Both the position numbers and the translations under genes were made by a program. The notes under the pieces were generated by a model. That model did not search any database and was not told where the DNA came from. It worked only from the letters and a program-made list of their open reading frames with translations. A DNA stretch of 8,868 bases from Rhodospirillales bacterium (GTDB lineage Bacteria; Pseudomonadota; Alphaproteobacteria; Acetobacterales; Acetobacteraceae): positions 1 to 8,868 of the forward strand of contig JAGWZS010000063.1 in NCBI GenBank assembly GCA_018971905.1, read 5' to 3'. Positions 1-6,415 of the stretch are shown here, piece by piece; within the stretch, counting starts at the first letter, position 1; every line of letters begins with the position of its first letter.

Positions 1-714
1 GCCTAAAATGACCACCGCGCCCATGAAATAAAAAAGAGCAGCCCAGTTTCTTGCCGCAAACAGGGCGAAAGGCACCAAAATACCGGCTTGTGGCTTGCAC
101 GCCAGTAATCCCAGAATCCCTCCCGCAACAGCTTGATTGCGGCACATGCTCATCAATCCAGCGATAAGCAGTACCCCATCAATGACCCCCAGCTGTCCCA
201 GTTCGAGGTTCCATAATGCCGCTGGGCATAGCAGCCCCGCCAGAACGATCCGCCATGTAAACCCAGCCTTCCAAAGAATGATGATCGAAAGTGCTGTAAG
301 AACGGCCGTCCAGACAAAAAAAGCAGATTCAAACGGCAGCCACGAAATGGCCGCACTCGGCAGCAGAGTAAAAGGAGGATAAAAAAATGCATCAAGTGTT
401 GCGTGGGGGCTTATTGCTTGCCTCTGAAAGACCAGAAACTGGCCCGGTGTATAGAGACGCGCGAACTCTCCCGCGCGGGCCAGCAGCCCAGCAGGCCAGA
501 AGGCCGAAAAATCGCATTCAGGCGTAATGCAGGGCGGATCGATGGATACCTGGCGGCCCGTCAGATACCCCAATCGCGGCAGCATGTGGGCAACAAAGAC
601 CTCAAACCAGATCAGCCAGAAAAACCCAAGCGCCGCCCATAACAGCACTTGCCAGCCTTTGCGCACCACTATCGTCCAGCTTTGTTCACGTCTCATTCCA
701 CCCCTTGCCGTCAT
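1..714 (-). CDS. GT87/DUF2029-type polytopic membrane glycosyltransferase (N-terminal part, continues beyond left edge)
   Basis: Translating the minus strand gives an uninterrupted frame of 238 residues that leaves the window at base 1. A first membrane helix lies near residues 19-43. It is followed by an extracytoplasmic stretch with CDFSAFWPAGLLARAGEFA and LYTPG, then FFYPPFTLLP, LGQLGVIDGVLLIAGL and ACKPQAGILVPFALF. These blocks match, in order, the Asp-containing first loop, the YPP motif, the GQ motif and the KPQ motif of GT87/DUF2029 proteins, which use polyprenyl-phosphate sugars to mannosylate or otherwise glycosylate envelope lipids and glycans. Donor and acceptor here are unknown. 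The start at 714 is chosen because GGAG lies six bases upstream; an in-frame ATG at 696, preceded by AAGGGG, is a real alternative and would remove six residues. The gene is divergent from anmK with only 27 bases between them. Its GC content is lower than its neighbours. The family call is firm, the specific role is not. Confidence 0.85.
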   Translation of the reverse strand, partial: MTARGGMRREQSWTIVVRKGWQVLLWAALGFFWLIWFEVFVAHMLPRLGYLTGRQVSIDPPCITPECDFSAFWPAGLLARAGEFARLYTPGQFLVFQRQAISPHATLDAFFYPPFTLLPSAAISWLPFESAFFVWTAVLTALSIIILWKAGFTWRIVLAGLLCPAALWNLELGQLGVIDGVLLIAGLMSMCRNQAVAGGILGLLACKPQAGILVPFALFAARNWAALFYFMGAVVILG

Positions 715-720
715 CCGTTT

Positions 721-724
721 CTCC
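721..724 (-). promoter_or_regulatory. Ribosome binding site deciding the start of the GT87-type gene
   Basis: On the minus strand GGAG is followed by the six-base spacer AAACGG and then ATG at 714. This favours 714 over the internal ATG at 696, whose AAGGGG lies only four bases away. Both starts remain possible. Confidence 0.5.
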
Positions 725-741
725 GGCTTAGCACAGAAGCC

Positions 742-1836
742 ATGACAACCAATTCCAAAACAAAACCATTGCGTGCCATTGGGTTGATGTCTGGCACATC
801 GCTGGATGGAGTGGACGCTGCTTGGGTGCAAACCGATGGCGAAACCATCAGCGGCTTCGGCCCCGCTGCAACGCTGCTGTATGAGGAAAGCCTGCGTGCG
901 GATTTACGCCAGATTCTTAACATCGCTCCTGCCCTTGCCGCGGATGACCCATTACTGCGAACGGTTACGCAAAAGCTGACCCGCGAACATGCGCTGGCGG
1001 TAGCCGTGCTGGGGGTGGCAGCAGATGTGATCGGGTTTCATGGCCAGACCATTCTGCACGCGCCAGACGCATACCGGACCTGGCAGATTGGGGATGCGGC
1101 ACTGCTCTCGCACATCACCCGCCTGCCGGTGGTGCATGATTTCCGTTCGGCAGACGTAGCCGCAGGCGGCCAAGGCGCGCCGCTGGTGCCGCTGTTCCAT
1201 GCAGCGCTGGCGAAGGAGATGGAAAAGCCGCTGCTGATCGTGAATATCGGCGGCGTGGCTAATGCCACCTGGCTGGGGCCAAGCGGCGAGATTTTGGCCT
1301 GCGACACCGGGCCGGGAAATGGACCGCTGGATGATCTGGCCCAACAACATCTCGGCCAGCCTTACGACAAGAATGGCACCCTGGCGGCCTCCGGCCGTGT
1401 TGACCACGCGCGCCTGGCGATGCTGCTGGCGCATCCATTTTTCGCCCTTCCCGCGCCAAAATCGCTGGACCGCCTGAGCTTCTCATCCCTCATAGACCAG
1501 GCGACAGCCGGGTTGGCGCCGCCGGATGCCGCCGCAACCCTGGCGGCCTTCATTTGTACCGCGATTGCGCGAACGCCTTGGCCAGAACCACCCAAGCAAG
1601 TGCTGATAACCGGCGGCGGGCGGCATAATGCCACATTGATGGCCGGGCTTGCCGCGCGTTTTGCCGTGCCTGTGCACCCCGTTGAGGCCGTGGGCTGGAA
1701 TGGCGATGCGCTGGAGGCACAGTGTTTTGCCTTTCTGGCGGTCCGCTCCGTGCGCGGGCTGCCGCTCTCGTTGCCTTCCACCACCGGCGTAAAGGCGCCG
1801 CAGAGCGGAGGGCAGCTCTACGGCCGGATTTTATAG
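742..1836 (+). CDS. anmK: 1,6-anhydro-N-acetylmuramic acid kinase AnmK
   Basis: AnmK hydrolyses the 1,6-anhydro ring of anhydro-MurNAc and phosphorylates it with ATP to MurNAc-6-phosphate, a cytoplasmic step of peptidoglycan recycling. The 364-residue product is close to the usual length of about 370. The N-terminal phosphate-binding block GLMSGTSLDGVDAA sits at residues 14-27. IGFHGQTILHAP is at 97-108, DFRSADVAAGGQGAPLVP at 133-150, and NIGGVANATWL at 168-178. CDTGPGN at 187-193 contains Asp188, which aligns with the family's catalytic Asp. ITGGGRHN is at 299-306, and the C-terminal EAVGWNGDALEAQCFAFLA at 315-333. The frame is open upstream to a TTG at 649, but ATG 742 fits the family, in which about 10 residues precede the SGTS motif; its Shine-Dalgarno is weak. 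No murQ etherase is in the window. The promoter must lie largely inside the divergent glycosyltransferase gene. The 3' end overlaps the convergent gene by 19 bases. Confidence 0.96.
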   Translation: MTTNSKTKPLRAIGLMSGTSLDGVDAAWVQTDGETISGFGPAATLLYEESLRADLRQILNIAPALAADDPLLRTVTQKLTREHALAVAVLGVAADVIGFHGQTILHAPDAYRTWQIGDAALLSHITRLPVVHDFRSADVAAGGQGAPLVPLFHAALAKEMEKPLLIVNIGGVANATWLGPSGEILACDTGPGNGPLDDLAQQHLGQPYDKNGTLAASGRVDHARLAMLLAHPFFALPAPKSLDRLSFSSLIDQATAGLAPPDAAATLAAFICTAIARTPWPEPPKQVLITGGGRHNATLMAGLAARFAVPVHPVEAVGWNGDALEAQCFAFLAVRSVRGLPLSLPSTTGVKAPQSGGQLYGRIL

Positions 1837-1839
1837 AGC
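1815..1839. repeat. Inverted repeat spanning two convergent TAG stop codons
   Basis: GCTCTA at 1815-1820 is the exact reverse complement of TAGAGC at 1834-1839, with a 13-base loop. The left arm carries the stop codon of the minus-strand GT-C gene (1818-1820) and the right arm the stop of anmK (1834-1836). The stem is short and not GC-rich and no T tract follows on either side, so a bidirectional terminator is only a weak possibility. Part of the symmetry follows from both genes ending in TAG. Confidence 0.3.
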
Positions 1840-3560
1840 GTCCAGCCATTCTTATTGTGGCCGACCGCTTTCAGCCAGGGCGGCGGGGTGTCTTTGTTCA
1901 GAGCGTCCCATAATGTGTCGTCCGGCAAATCGCTAACCAAGAGGTAGCGGCCAGGTTGCGGGCAGAACAGAACATATTTGGCACCGGTAGCAGCCACGGC
2001 CTGTGGCAGGGCAGCGCCCGGCAGAGCGCGCCAAGCGGCACGGTCTTTCATGAAGCCGGCTATGCCGTGATGATAAAGCGAACCAACGGTGAATATATGC
2101 GTCCGGTAGAGCAGCTCGGGTGTGTCCTCCGGCTGAGCCAGCACCACCTGCCCGGCGGCCGGGGCGAGCAATGGGGCAACGTCAAGCAAATTGCACGAGG
2201 GGAAGGTTTTTGCGTTCGCTGGCGTTGATGCCCGTTCCTCCGCCTGCGCCGCAAGAAGGGGAGTGAGAAAAATGAAAGCCAACAGACCGATGCGCTTACC
2301 CACAGCCAGGCCGCCACCCTTGGCCTCAATTCCGCTGAGCGCAACCGGCAGCAATGCCGCCGCGAGAGCGGCTGATATGGAGGTGAACAGCAGATAGCCC
2401 GCACCCAGCCCCAGTGCCACGGCGGCACAAAGCGTAATATAGGCCCAGGCCAGTGGTGCATGCGGAGGGGTGCCAAACAGGGGTGTGTCGGCGGCCAAGG
2501 GGGTTGGTTTACGCTCCTGCCAGGCCCGCCAGGCCGCATACAGCACCGCCCAGGCGCCGGGCAGCAGAAAAACGATCATATCCAACCCGCTGGGGCGCAT
2601 CTGTTCCTGGATGAACGTAAAAAACGCATGGGCCTCTTTAGGCGGCAGCAAGCCTGCTGGCCCCTCGATTACGCCTGGAAAGGCAAGCATCCAGCCAAGC
2701 AGAGGCAGCGCCATTATCAGCACCCCCACCACCCCGCGCCAGGGTTTGGGAGGTATGCGCGACAACATTGTGGCACTCGCCAGCAGAATGAGGCCCAAAG
2801 CGACGTAAACGAGAGAAAGACGGTCGATTTCGGGCACCGCGTAGCCGCCAGCCGGCGGGTCCACAAAAAAGCCAAGCGCCAGCACGTCGAAGCATCCGGC
2901 ACCTGTGGCTATAAGTGTTGGCGCGTTCGGCGTTTTTAGCCAGCGCAGCGCCAGGGCGGCATAGGCCATCAGCACGAAAGGCATGGTCTCGGGCGTCATC
3001 CAGATGGCAAATCCGCCGGAAACACCGGCGAGAAACCCAAACCATCGGTCTTCCCGCAGGGCGCGCAGCACGCATCCGGCGGTGAGCGCGATAAGCGCCA
3101 GCAGCGCGATATGATAATGCACCACCCCCGGTAGCGCGATTTCAGCAAGGGCGGGCAAAAATGCCGCGGCAGCGGCAGCGGCCCACAGATGCCGCCGCAA
3201 CGAAACCGGCTCAACAGCCCAGGCTAGGGATACGCCCAGCCACCCCACCCCCAGCGGCCCCAGCGCCACACCCGCGGCGAATAGCGCCTTATGCCAGCCG
3301 ATAAAGGGCGCCATGGGCGCGGCCATGAGCCATATGATGATGTCCAGCAACCGGGACCATTCCACCATCACCCCAGCGCCAGATTGATCGCCCGCGACAT
3401 TGGTGAGCAAATGCCCGGCCCGTATGCCCTGCTCAATGCGCAGCAGGCGCATGTAGGAATCCGGGTCTTGCAGGCTGCCCGCCAGCACGGAGGGCCAGCC
3501 ATGCAACCCGACAAGAATATTCAGTCCGGCGCTGAGCAGGAAAAGCAAAAAGTAAATCAA
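1818..3560 (-). CDS. Large GT-C-type integral membrane protein, STT3-like topology, function unknown
   Basis: This 580-residue product has an N-terminal membrane helix (about 2-19), then an extracytoplasmic loop with DPDSYMRLL at 32-40, then roughly eleven further hydrophobic segments to about residue 440. The remaining 140 residues look soluble and probably periplasmic, with two cysteines (Cys456, Cys533) that could form a disulfide and the stretch LLYRTHIFTVGSLYHHGIAG at 483-502. An acidic DxD-like motif in the first loop, many helices and a C-terminal periplasmic domain are the plan of GT-C enzymes such as STT3/PglB and PMT. The WWD signature of true oligosaccharyltransferases is absent, so N-glycosylation should not be assumed. 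TPETMPF at 189-195 may be a second acidic site. The start is TTG at 3560, overlapping the preceding gene's TGA as TTGA. No Shine-Dalgarno is visible, so translation is probably coupled. The next Met, residue 37, would delete the first helix and half the acidic motif. Convergent with anmK, overlapping it by 19 bases. Confidence 0.82.
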   Translation of the reverse strand: MIYFLLFLLSAGLNILVGLHGWPSVLAGSLQDPDSYMRLLRIEQGIRAGHLLTNVAGDQSGAGVMVEWSRLLDIIIWLMAAPMAPFIGWHKALFAAGVALGPLGVGWLGVSLAWAVEPVSLRRHLWAAAAAAAFLPALAEIALPGVVHYHIALLALIALTAGCVLRALREDRWFGFLAGVSGGFAIWMTPETMPFVLMAYAALALRWLKTPNAPTLIATGAGCFDVLALGFFVDPPAGGYAVPEIDRLSLVYVALGLILLASATMLSRIPPKPWRGVVGVLIMALPLLGWMLAFPGVIEGPAGLLPPKEAHAFFTFIQEQMRPSGLDMIVFLLPGAWAVLYAAWRAWQERKPTPLAADTPLFGTPPHAPLAWAYITLCAAVALGLGAGYLLFTSISAALAAALLPVALSGIEAKGGGLAVGKRIGLLAFIFLTPLLAAQAEERASTPANAKTFPSCNLLDVAPLLAPAAGQVVLAQPEDTPELLYRTHIFTVGSLYHHGIAGFMKDRAAWRALPGAALPQAVAATGAKYVLFCPQPGRYLLVSDLPDDTLWDALNKDTPPPWLKAVGHNKNGWTLYKIRP

Positions 3561-4987
3561 TTGGATTGAGCCCGAAATCCGGCGACACCATTCTCGATGG
3601 CGGTTACATATTTGGGCGCGAATTTGCTGGCATCCGTGAGGCCACAGCTATGGGCAATGATCTCCACCTCGTCGCGCATCTTCAGCGCATAACGGGAAAC
3701 ACGCACGGCCTTGTCCGTGGGGTCTAGACCCTGGATCAAACGCGGGTCGGCGGCGGTAACACCGGTGGGGCATTTGCCGGAGCCGCATTTCATCGCCTGA
3801 ATGCAGCCCAGGGCGAACATGAACCCGCGCGCGGAGGACACGAAATCCGCGCCCATGCACAGCGCCCAGGCCACTTTGTCTGGCGTGATGAGCTTGCCGG
3901 AGGCGACAATGCGGATGCGATTCTGAAGCCCGTGCTCGTAGCGCAGCGCCGTGACATACGGAAGCGCCTGGGTGATTGGCAGGCCGACATAGTCAGCCAG
4001 CGATTCCGGCGCGGCGCCGGTGCCGCCCTCGCCACCGTCGATCTGCACATAGTCCGGGCAATGCTCTGGGTGGTCAGCGCAATCGCCGAACCAATCATCC
4101 AGAAAGGCCGGGTCACCCAGAACAAATTTTACCCCCACTGGCTTACCCGTGACGGTACGGACACGGTTGATGAACGCTCCCAGCTCCTGGATGTTCCCAA
4201 TGTCCCGGTGGCGGTTGGGAGAGATGGAATCCTGCCCCGCCGTGATGCCGCGAATTTCGGCGATCTCGGGTGTTACCTTGCCGCCGGGCAGAATGCCGCC
4301 CTTGCCGGGCTTTGCCCCTTGGGCGAGCTTCACCTCGAACATTTTCACCTGCGGATAGGCGGCGATTTCACGCAGGCGCGCCTCAGAAAGGTTTCCCTCC
4401 GCATCGCGCACGCCGTATTTGGCCGTGCCGATCTGCATGACGATATCCGCCCCACCCTCCAGGTGATAGCGGCTTAAACCACCCTCGCCTGTGCTCATCC
4501 AGATGCCCGCCAGCTTGGCCCCACGCGAAAGCGCGGTGACGGCGGCATGGCTCAACGCGCCATAGGACATGCCAGAGATATTGAAGAAGCCGTTTGCCGG
4601 GTAAGGCTCCTTGCAGGCGCCGGGGCCATTCGAAACGCCGATGAGCTTGCCGGGATAGGATTTCTTATCCTCATCCAGAATCGGGAAAGCGGCGTTACGG
4701 AACACGAAGCTTGGCACGGCTTCCGAGCCAAAGCTGATGAAGTTGGAAACTCCCTTGGCGGAGCGGTAAACCCAGCTGCGCTCCAGCCGGTTGAAGGGGC
4801 GTTCAACCCAGTCTGACAGATATTGGTACTGGCGCATGTAAGTGCCCCAGGTTTCCGCGAAATAGCGAAAATGGCCGATGACGGGAAAATTGCGCAGGAC
4901 GGTGTGTTGGGTTTGCGTTTTATCGTGAATGAAAACCGCGACCAATCCAAGAATGATCAGCGCGGCGGCAATTATCCCTATGGTCAT
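3557..4987 (-). CDS. Membrane-anchored FMN-binding glutamate synthase family protein (GltB central-domain-like)
   Basis: This 476-residue protein begins with one membrane helix (about 3-20) and continues as a glutamate synthase FMN-barrel domain. The FMN/substrate-region motif KLAQGAKPGKGGILPGG is at 220-236, SISPNRHRDI at 254-263, YVQIDGGEGGTGAAPESL at 313-330, and IRIVASGKLITPDK at 358-371. A C-x5-C-x4-C [3Fe-4S] signature (Cys395, Cys401, Cys406, in GCIQAMKCGSGKCPTG) is intact. The N-terminal glutaminase domain and C-terminal GXGXG domain of full GltB are absent, and no GltD-like reductase is in the window, so it cannot be an ordinary glutamate synthase. Stand-alone proteins of this type are widespread but their substrate and electron partner are not established to my knowledge. 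N-methylglutamate synthase subunit C is a related fold, but its partner subunits are not seen here. The ATG has AGGAG with a seven-base spacer. It lies 61 bases after the kinase gene and is coupled through TTGA to the GT-C gene. Confidence 0.93.
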   Translation of the reverse strand: MTIGIIAAALIILGLVAVFIHDKTQTQHTVLRNFPVIGHFRYFAETWGTYMRQYQYLSDWVERPFNRLERSWVYRSAKGVSNFISFGSEAVPSFVFRNAAFPILDEDKKSYPGKLIGVSNGPGACKEPYPANGFFNISGMSYGALSHAAVTALSRGAKLAGIWMSTGEGGLSRYHLEGGADIVMQIGTAKYGVRDAEGNLSEARLREIAAYPQVKMFEVKLAQGAKPGKGGILPGGKVTPEIAEIRGITAGQDSISPNRHRDIGNIQELGAFINRVRTVTGKPVGVKFVLGDPAFLDDWFGDCADHPEHCPDYVQIDGGEGGTGAAPESLADYVGLPITQALPYVTALRYEHGLQNRIRIVASGKLITPDKVAWALCMGADFVSSARGFMFALGCIQAMKCGSGKCPTGVTAADPRLIQGLDPTDKAVRVSRYALKMRDEVEIIAHSCGLTDASKFAPKYVTAIENGVAGFRAQSN

Positions 4988-4994
4988 GGCCCTG

Positions 4995-5012
4995 CTCCTG
5001 CCGTTCCGGCAG
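4995..5012 (-). promoter_or_regulatory. Hairpin abutting the Shine-Dalgarno of the glutamate-synthase-like gene
   Basis: On the minus strand CTGCCG-GAA-CGGCAG (5012 to 4998) is a perfect six-base-pair stem with a three-base loop. AGGAG (4999-4995), seven bases before the ATG at 4987, begins with the last two bases of the stem. No T tract follows, so it is not a standard terminator. It could stabilise the processed mRNA or limit ribosome access. The stem and binding site are directly visible; a regulatory role is speculation. Confidence 0.4.
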
Positions 5013-5016
5013 TGTG

Positions 5017-5045
5017 TTCATAACTGTTACGGCTGATTCTGTCTT
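5017..5045 (-). promoter_or_regulatory. Weak candidate sigma-70 promoter between the kinase and the glutamate-synthase-like gene
   Basis: On the minus strand AAGACA (5045-5040) and TATGAA (5022-5017) are separated by exactly 17 bases, each matching four of six consensus positions. It lies in the 61-base gap before the downstream gene and could provide an internal promoter. Its start point would fall within the adjacent hairpin, so the two would probably not act on the same transcript. Such matches arise by chance often. Confidence 0.2.
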
Positions 5046-5048
5046 GCC

Positions 5049-6407
5049 CTAGCGGCTTTGGCCCGGCAGCCAAACGGTAAAGATGGTACCTTTTCCCGGC
5101 TCGCTATCGATAAGCAACCGCCCACGATGGCGGTTAACAGCGTGCTTGACAATGGCAAGCCCGAGCCCGGTACCGCCGACAGCCCGGGACCGGCCCTTAT
5201 CCACCCTGTAAAAACGCTCGGTAAGGCGCGGAAGATGCTCGCGCGCAATGCCGGCACCGTTATCCTCCACCGCCACGACAATGCCGCCGGGGGGAAATTG
5301 CTGGTCTTGCGCGGCGCTGGCGGAGAGTTTGATCTCACCGCCCGGTTTGCCATACTTCAAGGCATTATCGAGAAGATTGGTGAACACCTGGGTCAGTTGG
5401 TCGGCATCAGCCGGGATGGCCGGCAGTTCCGGCGGCATGGATACGCTCAACTTGGTCTGTTGCGCTTTCAGCATGGGCTCCAGCCCCGCGACAATCCTCT
5501 CTAGCAGCGGCGGCAGATGCAGCAGCTCCTTTGGCGGGGAATGCTCGGAAATCTCGATCTTGGACAGTGAGAGCAAATCGCCGATCACCCGCTGCATCCG
5601 GCCCGCCTGCTCCGCCATGATGCCAAGAAACCGCTGCTGCGCTTCCGGGTCATCGGCGGCGGGGCCGCGCAGGGTTTCGATGAAGCCAATGAGGCTGGCA
5701 AGCGGCGTGCGCAGCTCGTGGCTTGAATTCGCCACAAAATCCGCGCGCATTTTCTCCAGCGCGCGCTCACGGGTGCGGTCGCTTACCAGCATATAAACCG
5801 GCGCGCCGACAGGGATCATCGTTACCTCAAGCGCCCGCATGACCGGTGCCGCCAACACAATTTCACGCCGCACCGGCGCACCGGTGGAAAGCGCCTCGCC
5901 GAGTGCCGCGCGGATATCAGGGTGGCGCAGCAGGGCCGCGGTTTCATCGCCAAACGCGTTGATCGCGCTATCGTTGCGCCAAAGCAGGCGGCCATCACCA
6001 TCCAGTTTTAAAAGCGGGTCCGGCAGGCGCTCAACCAGCGCTCTGTCCTCCGCCGCGCTGGCGATATGGCGGCCGCGGAGCAGCCGCTCGGCGTGAATAA
6101 GCCGCATCGCCTCCGCGCCCAGATCGCCCATGCCGGGCACCAGCAAATGCCGTTCAACAGGCAGCGCATCCGGCGCAGTGCGAAGCGAACGGACAAGCCT
6201 TGTCATCACCACGATGTCGCGCCCAAGCAGCAAGGCGAAGCCGATGGCGACAAGGCTGCAAACGGCCCAGGACAGCAACGCGATGGCTGGGTGCAACGCG
6301 CCGTGCAGAACCAGCAGGGCGAAAACCACGGCAGGCGTCGCCGCCAACGCCAAAAATAGCGCCGATGCGGCGGGCCAAGCCCTTTCCCAGTTGGCTTGCT
6401 CAGACAT
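5049..6407 (-). CDS. PhoR-like sensor histidine kinase with PAS domain
   Basis: A 452-residue membrane histidine kinase. Two membrane helices (about 12-34 and 41-61) are separated by only a few residues, so there is almost no periplasmic sensor, as in PhoR of phosphate control. A PAS-like region (about 118-213, with LPDPLLKLDGDGRLLWRN) is followed by the dimerisation/phosphoacceptor block FVANSSHELRTPLASLIGF with His230. The ATPase domain shows the N box VFTNLLDNALKYG (Asn344, Asn348), the G1 box VEDNGAGI (from 380), the F-box region LTERFYRVDKGRSR, and the G2 box GGTGLGLAIVKHAVNRH from 411. All catalytic elements look intact. PhoR normally phosphorylates PhoB and works with PstSCAB-PhoU, but neither phoB nor pst genes are within the window, so its partner and signal are open and I withhold the gene symbol. 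It starts seven bases after the lipoprotein stop codon, with GAGGG that overlaps that stop used as ribosome binding site, which points to co-transcription. Confidence 0.93.
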   Translation of the reverse strand: MSEQANWERAWPAASALFLALAATPAVVFALLVLHGALHPAIALLSWAVCSLVAIGFALLLGRDIVVMTRLVRSLRTAPDALPVERHLLVPGMGDLGAEAMRLIHAERLLRGRHIASAAEDRALVERLPDPLLKLDGDGRLLWRNDSAINAFGDETAALLRHPDIRAALGEALSTGAPVRREIVLAAPVMRALEVTMIPVGAPVYMLVSDRTRERALEKMRADFVANSSHELRTPLASLIGFIETLRGPAADDPEAQQRFLGIMAEQAGRMQRVIGDLLSLSKIEISEHSPPKELLHLPPLLERIVAGLEPMLKAQQTKLSVSMPPELPAIPADADQLTQVFTNLLDNALKYGKPGGEIKLSASAAQDQQFPPGGIVVAVEDNGAGIAREHLPRLTERFYRVDKGRSRAVGGTGLGLAIVKHAVNRHRGRLLIDSEPGKGTIFTVWLPGQSR

Positions 6408-6410
6408 GCG

Positions 6411-6415
6411 CCCTC
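6411..6415 (-). promoter_or_regulatory. Ribosome binding site of the histidine kinase, overlapping the upstream stop codon
   Basis: On the minus strand the sequence reads TGAGGGCGCATG: the TGA is the stop of the lipoprotein gene (6416-6414) and its GA plus GGG form the Shine-Dalgarno for ATG 6407, with a short three-base spacer. This arrangement favours translational coupling. Confidence 0.55.

Noticed and set aside
137..642. Overlapping plus-strand open frames of about 80 codons
   Set aside because: They lie opposite the GT87-type gene, whose minus-strand frame has recognisable family motifs throughout. The plus-strand products show no family features.
649..741. 31-codon upstream extension of anmK from a TTG at 649
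   Set aside because: AnmK proteins begin about 10 residues before the SGTS motif, the extension runs through the divergent gene's start, and it has no family-like sequence.
952..1784. Minus-strand open frames of 140-160 codons opposite anmK
   Set aside because: They are antisense to a fully conserved kinase gene, and their Arg/Pro-rich products show no domain; typical high-GC shadows.
2060..2939. Open frames of about 159 codons on both strands inside the GT-C gene
   Set aside because: The main frame encodes a coherent membrane protein with regular hydrophobic segments. The alternatives have scrambled, Arg/Pro/His-rich composition.
1818..3560. Annotation as a PglB/STT3 oligosaccharyltransferase
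   Set aside because: Only the overall topology and a first-loop acidic motif match; the WWD signature is absent.
3932..4477. Plus-strand open frame of 181 codons
   Set aside because: It is antisense to the glutamate-synthase-like gene across its most conserved motifs and has no recognisable domain.
5248..5796. Plus-strand open frame of 182 codons
   Set aside because: It is antisense to the kinase catalytic domain and its product is Ser/Arg-rich low complexity.
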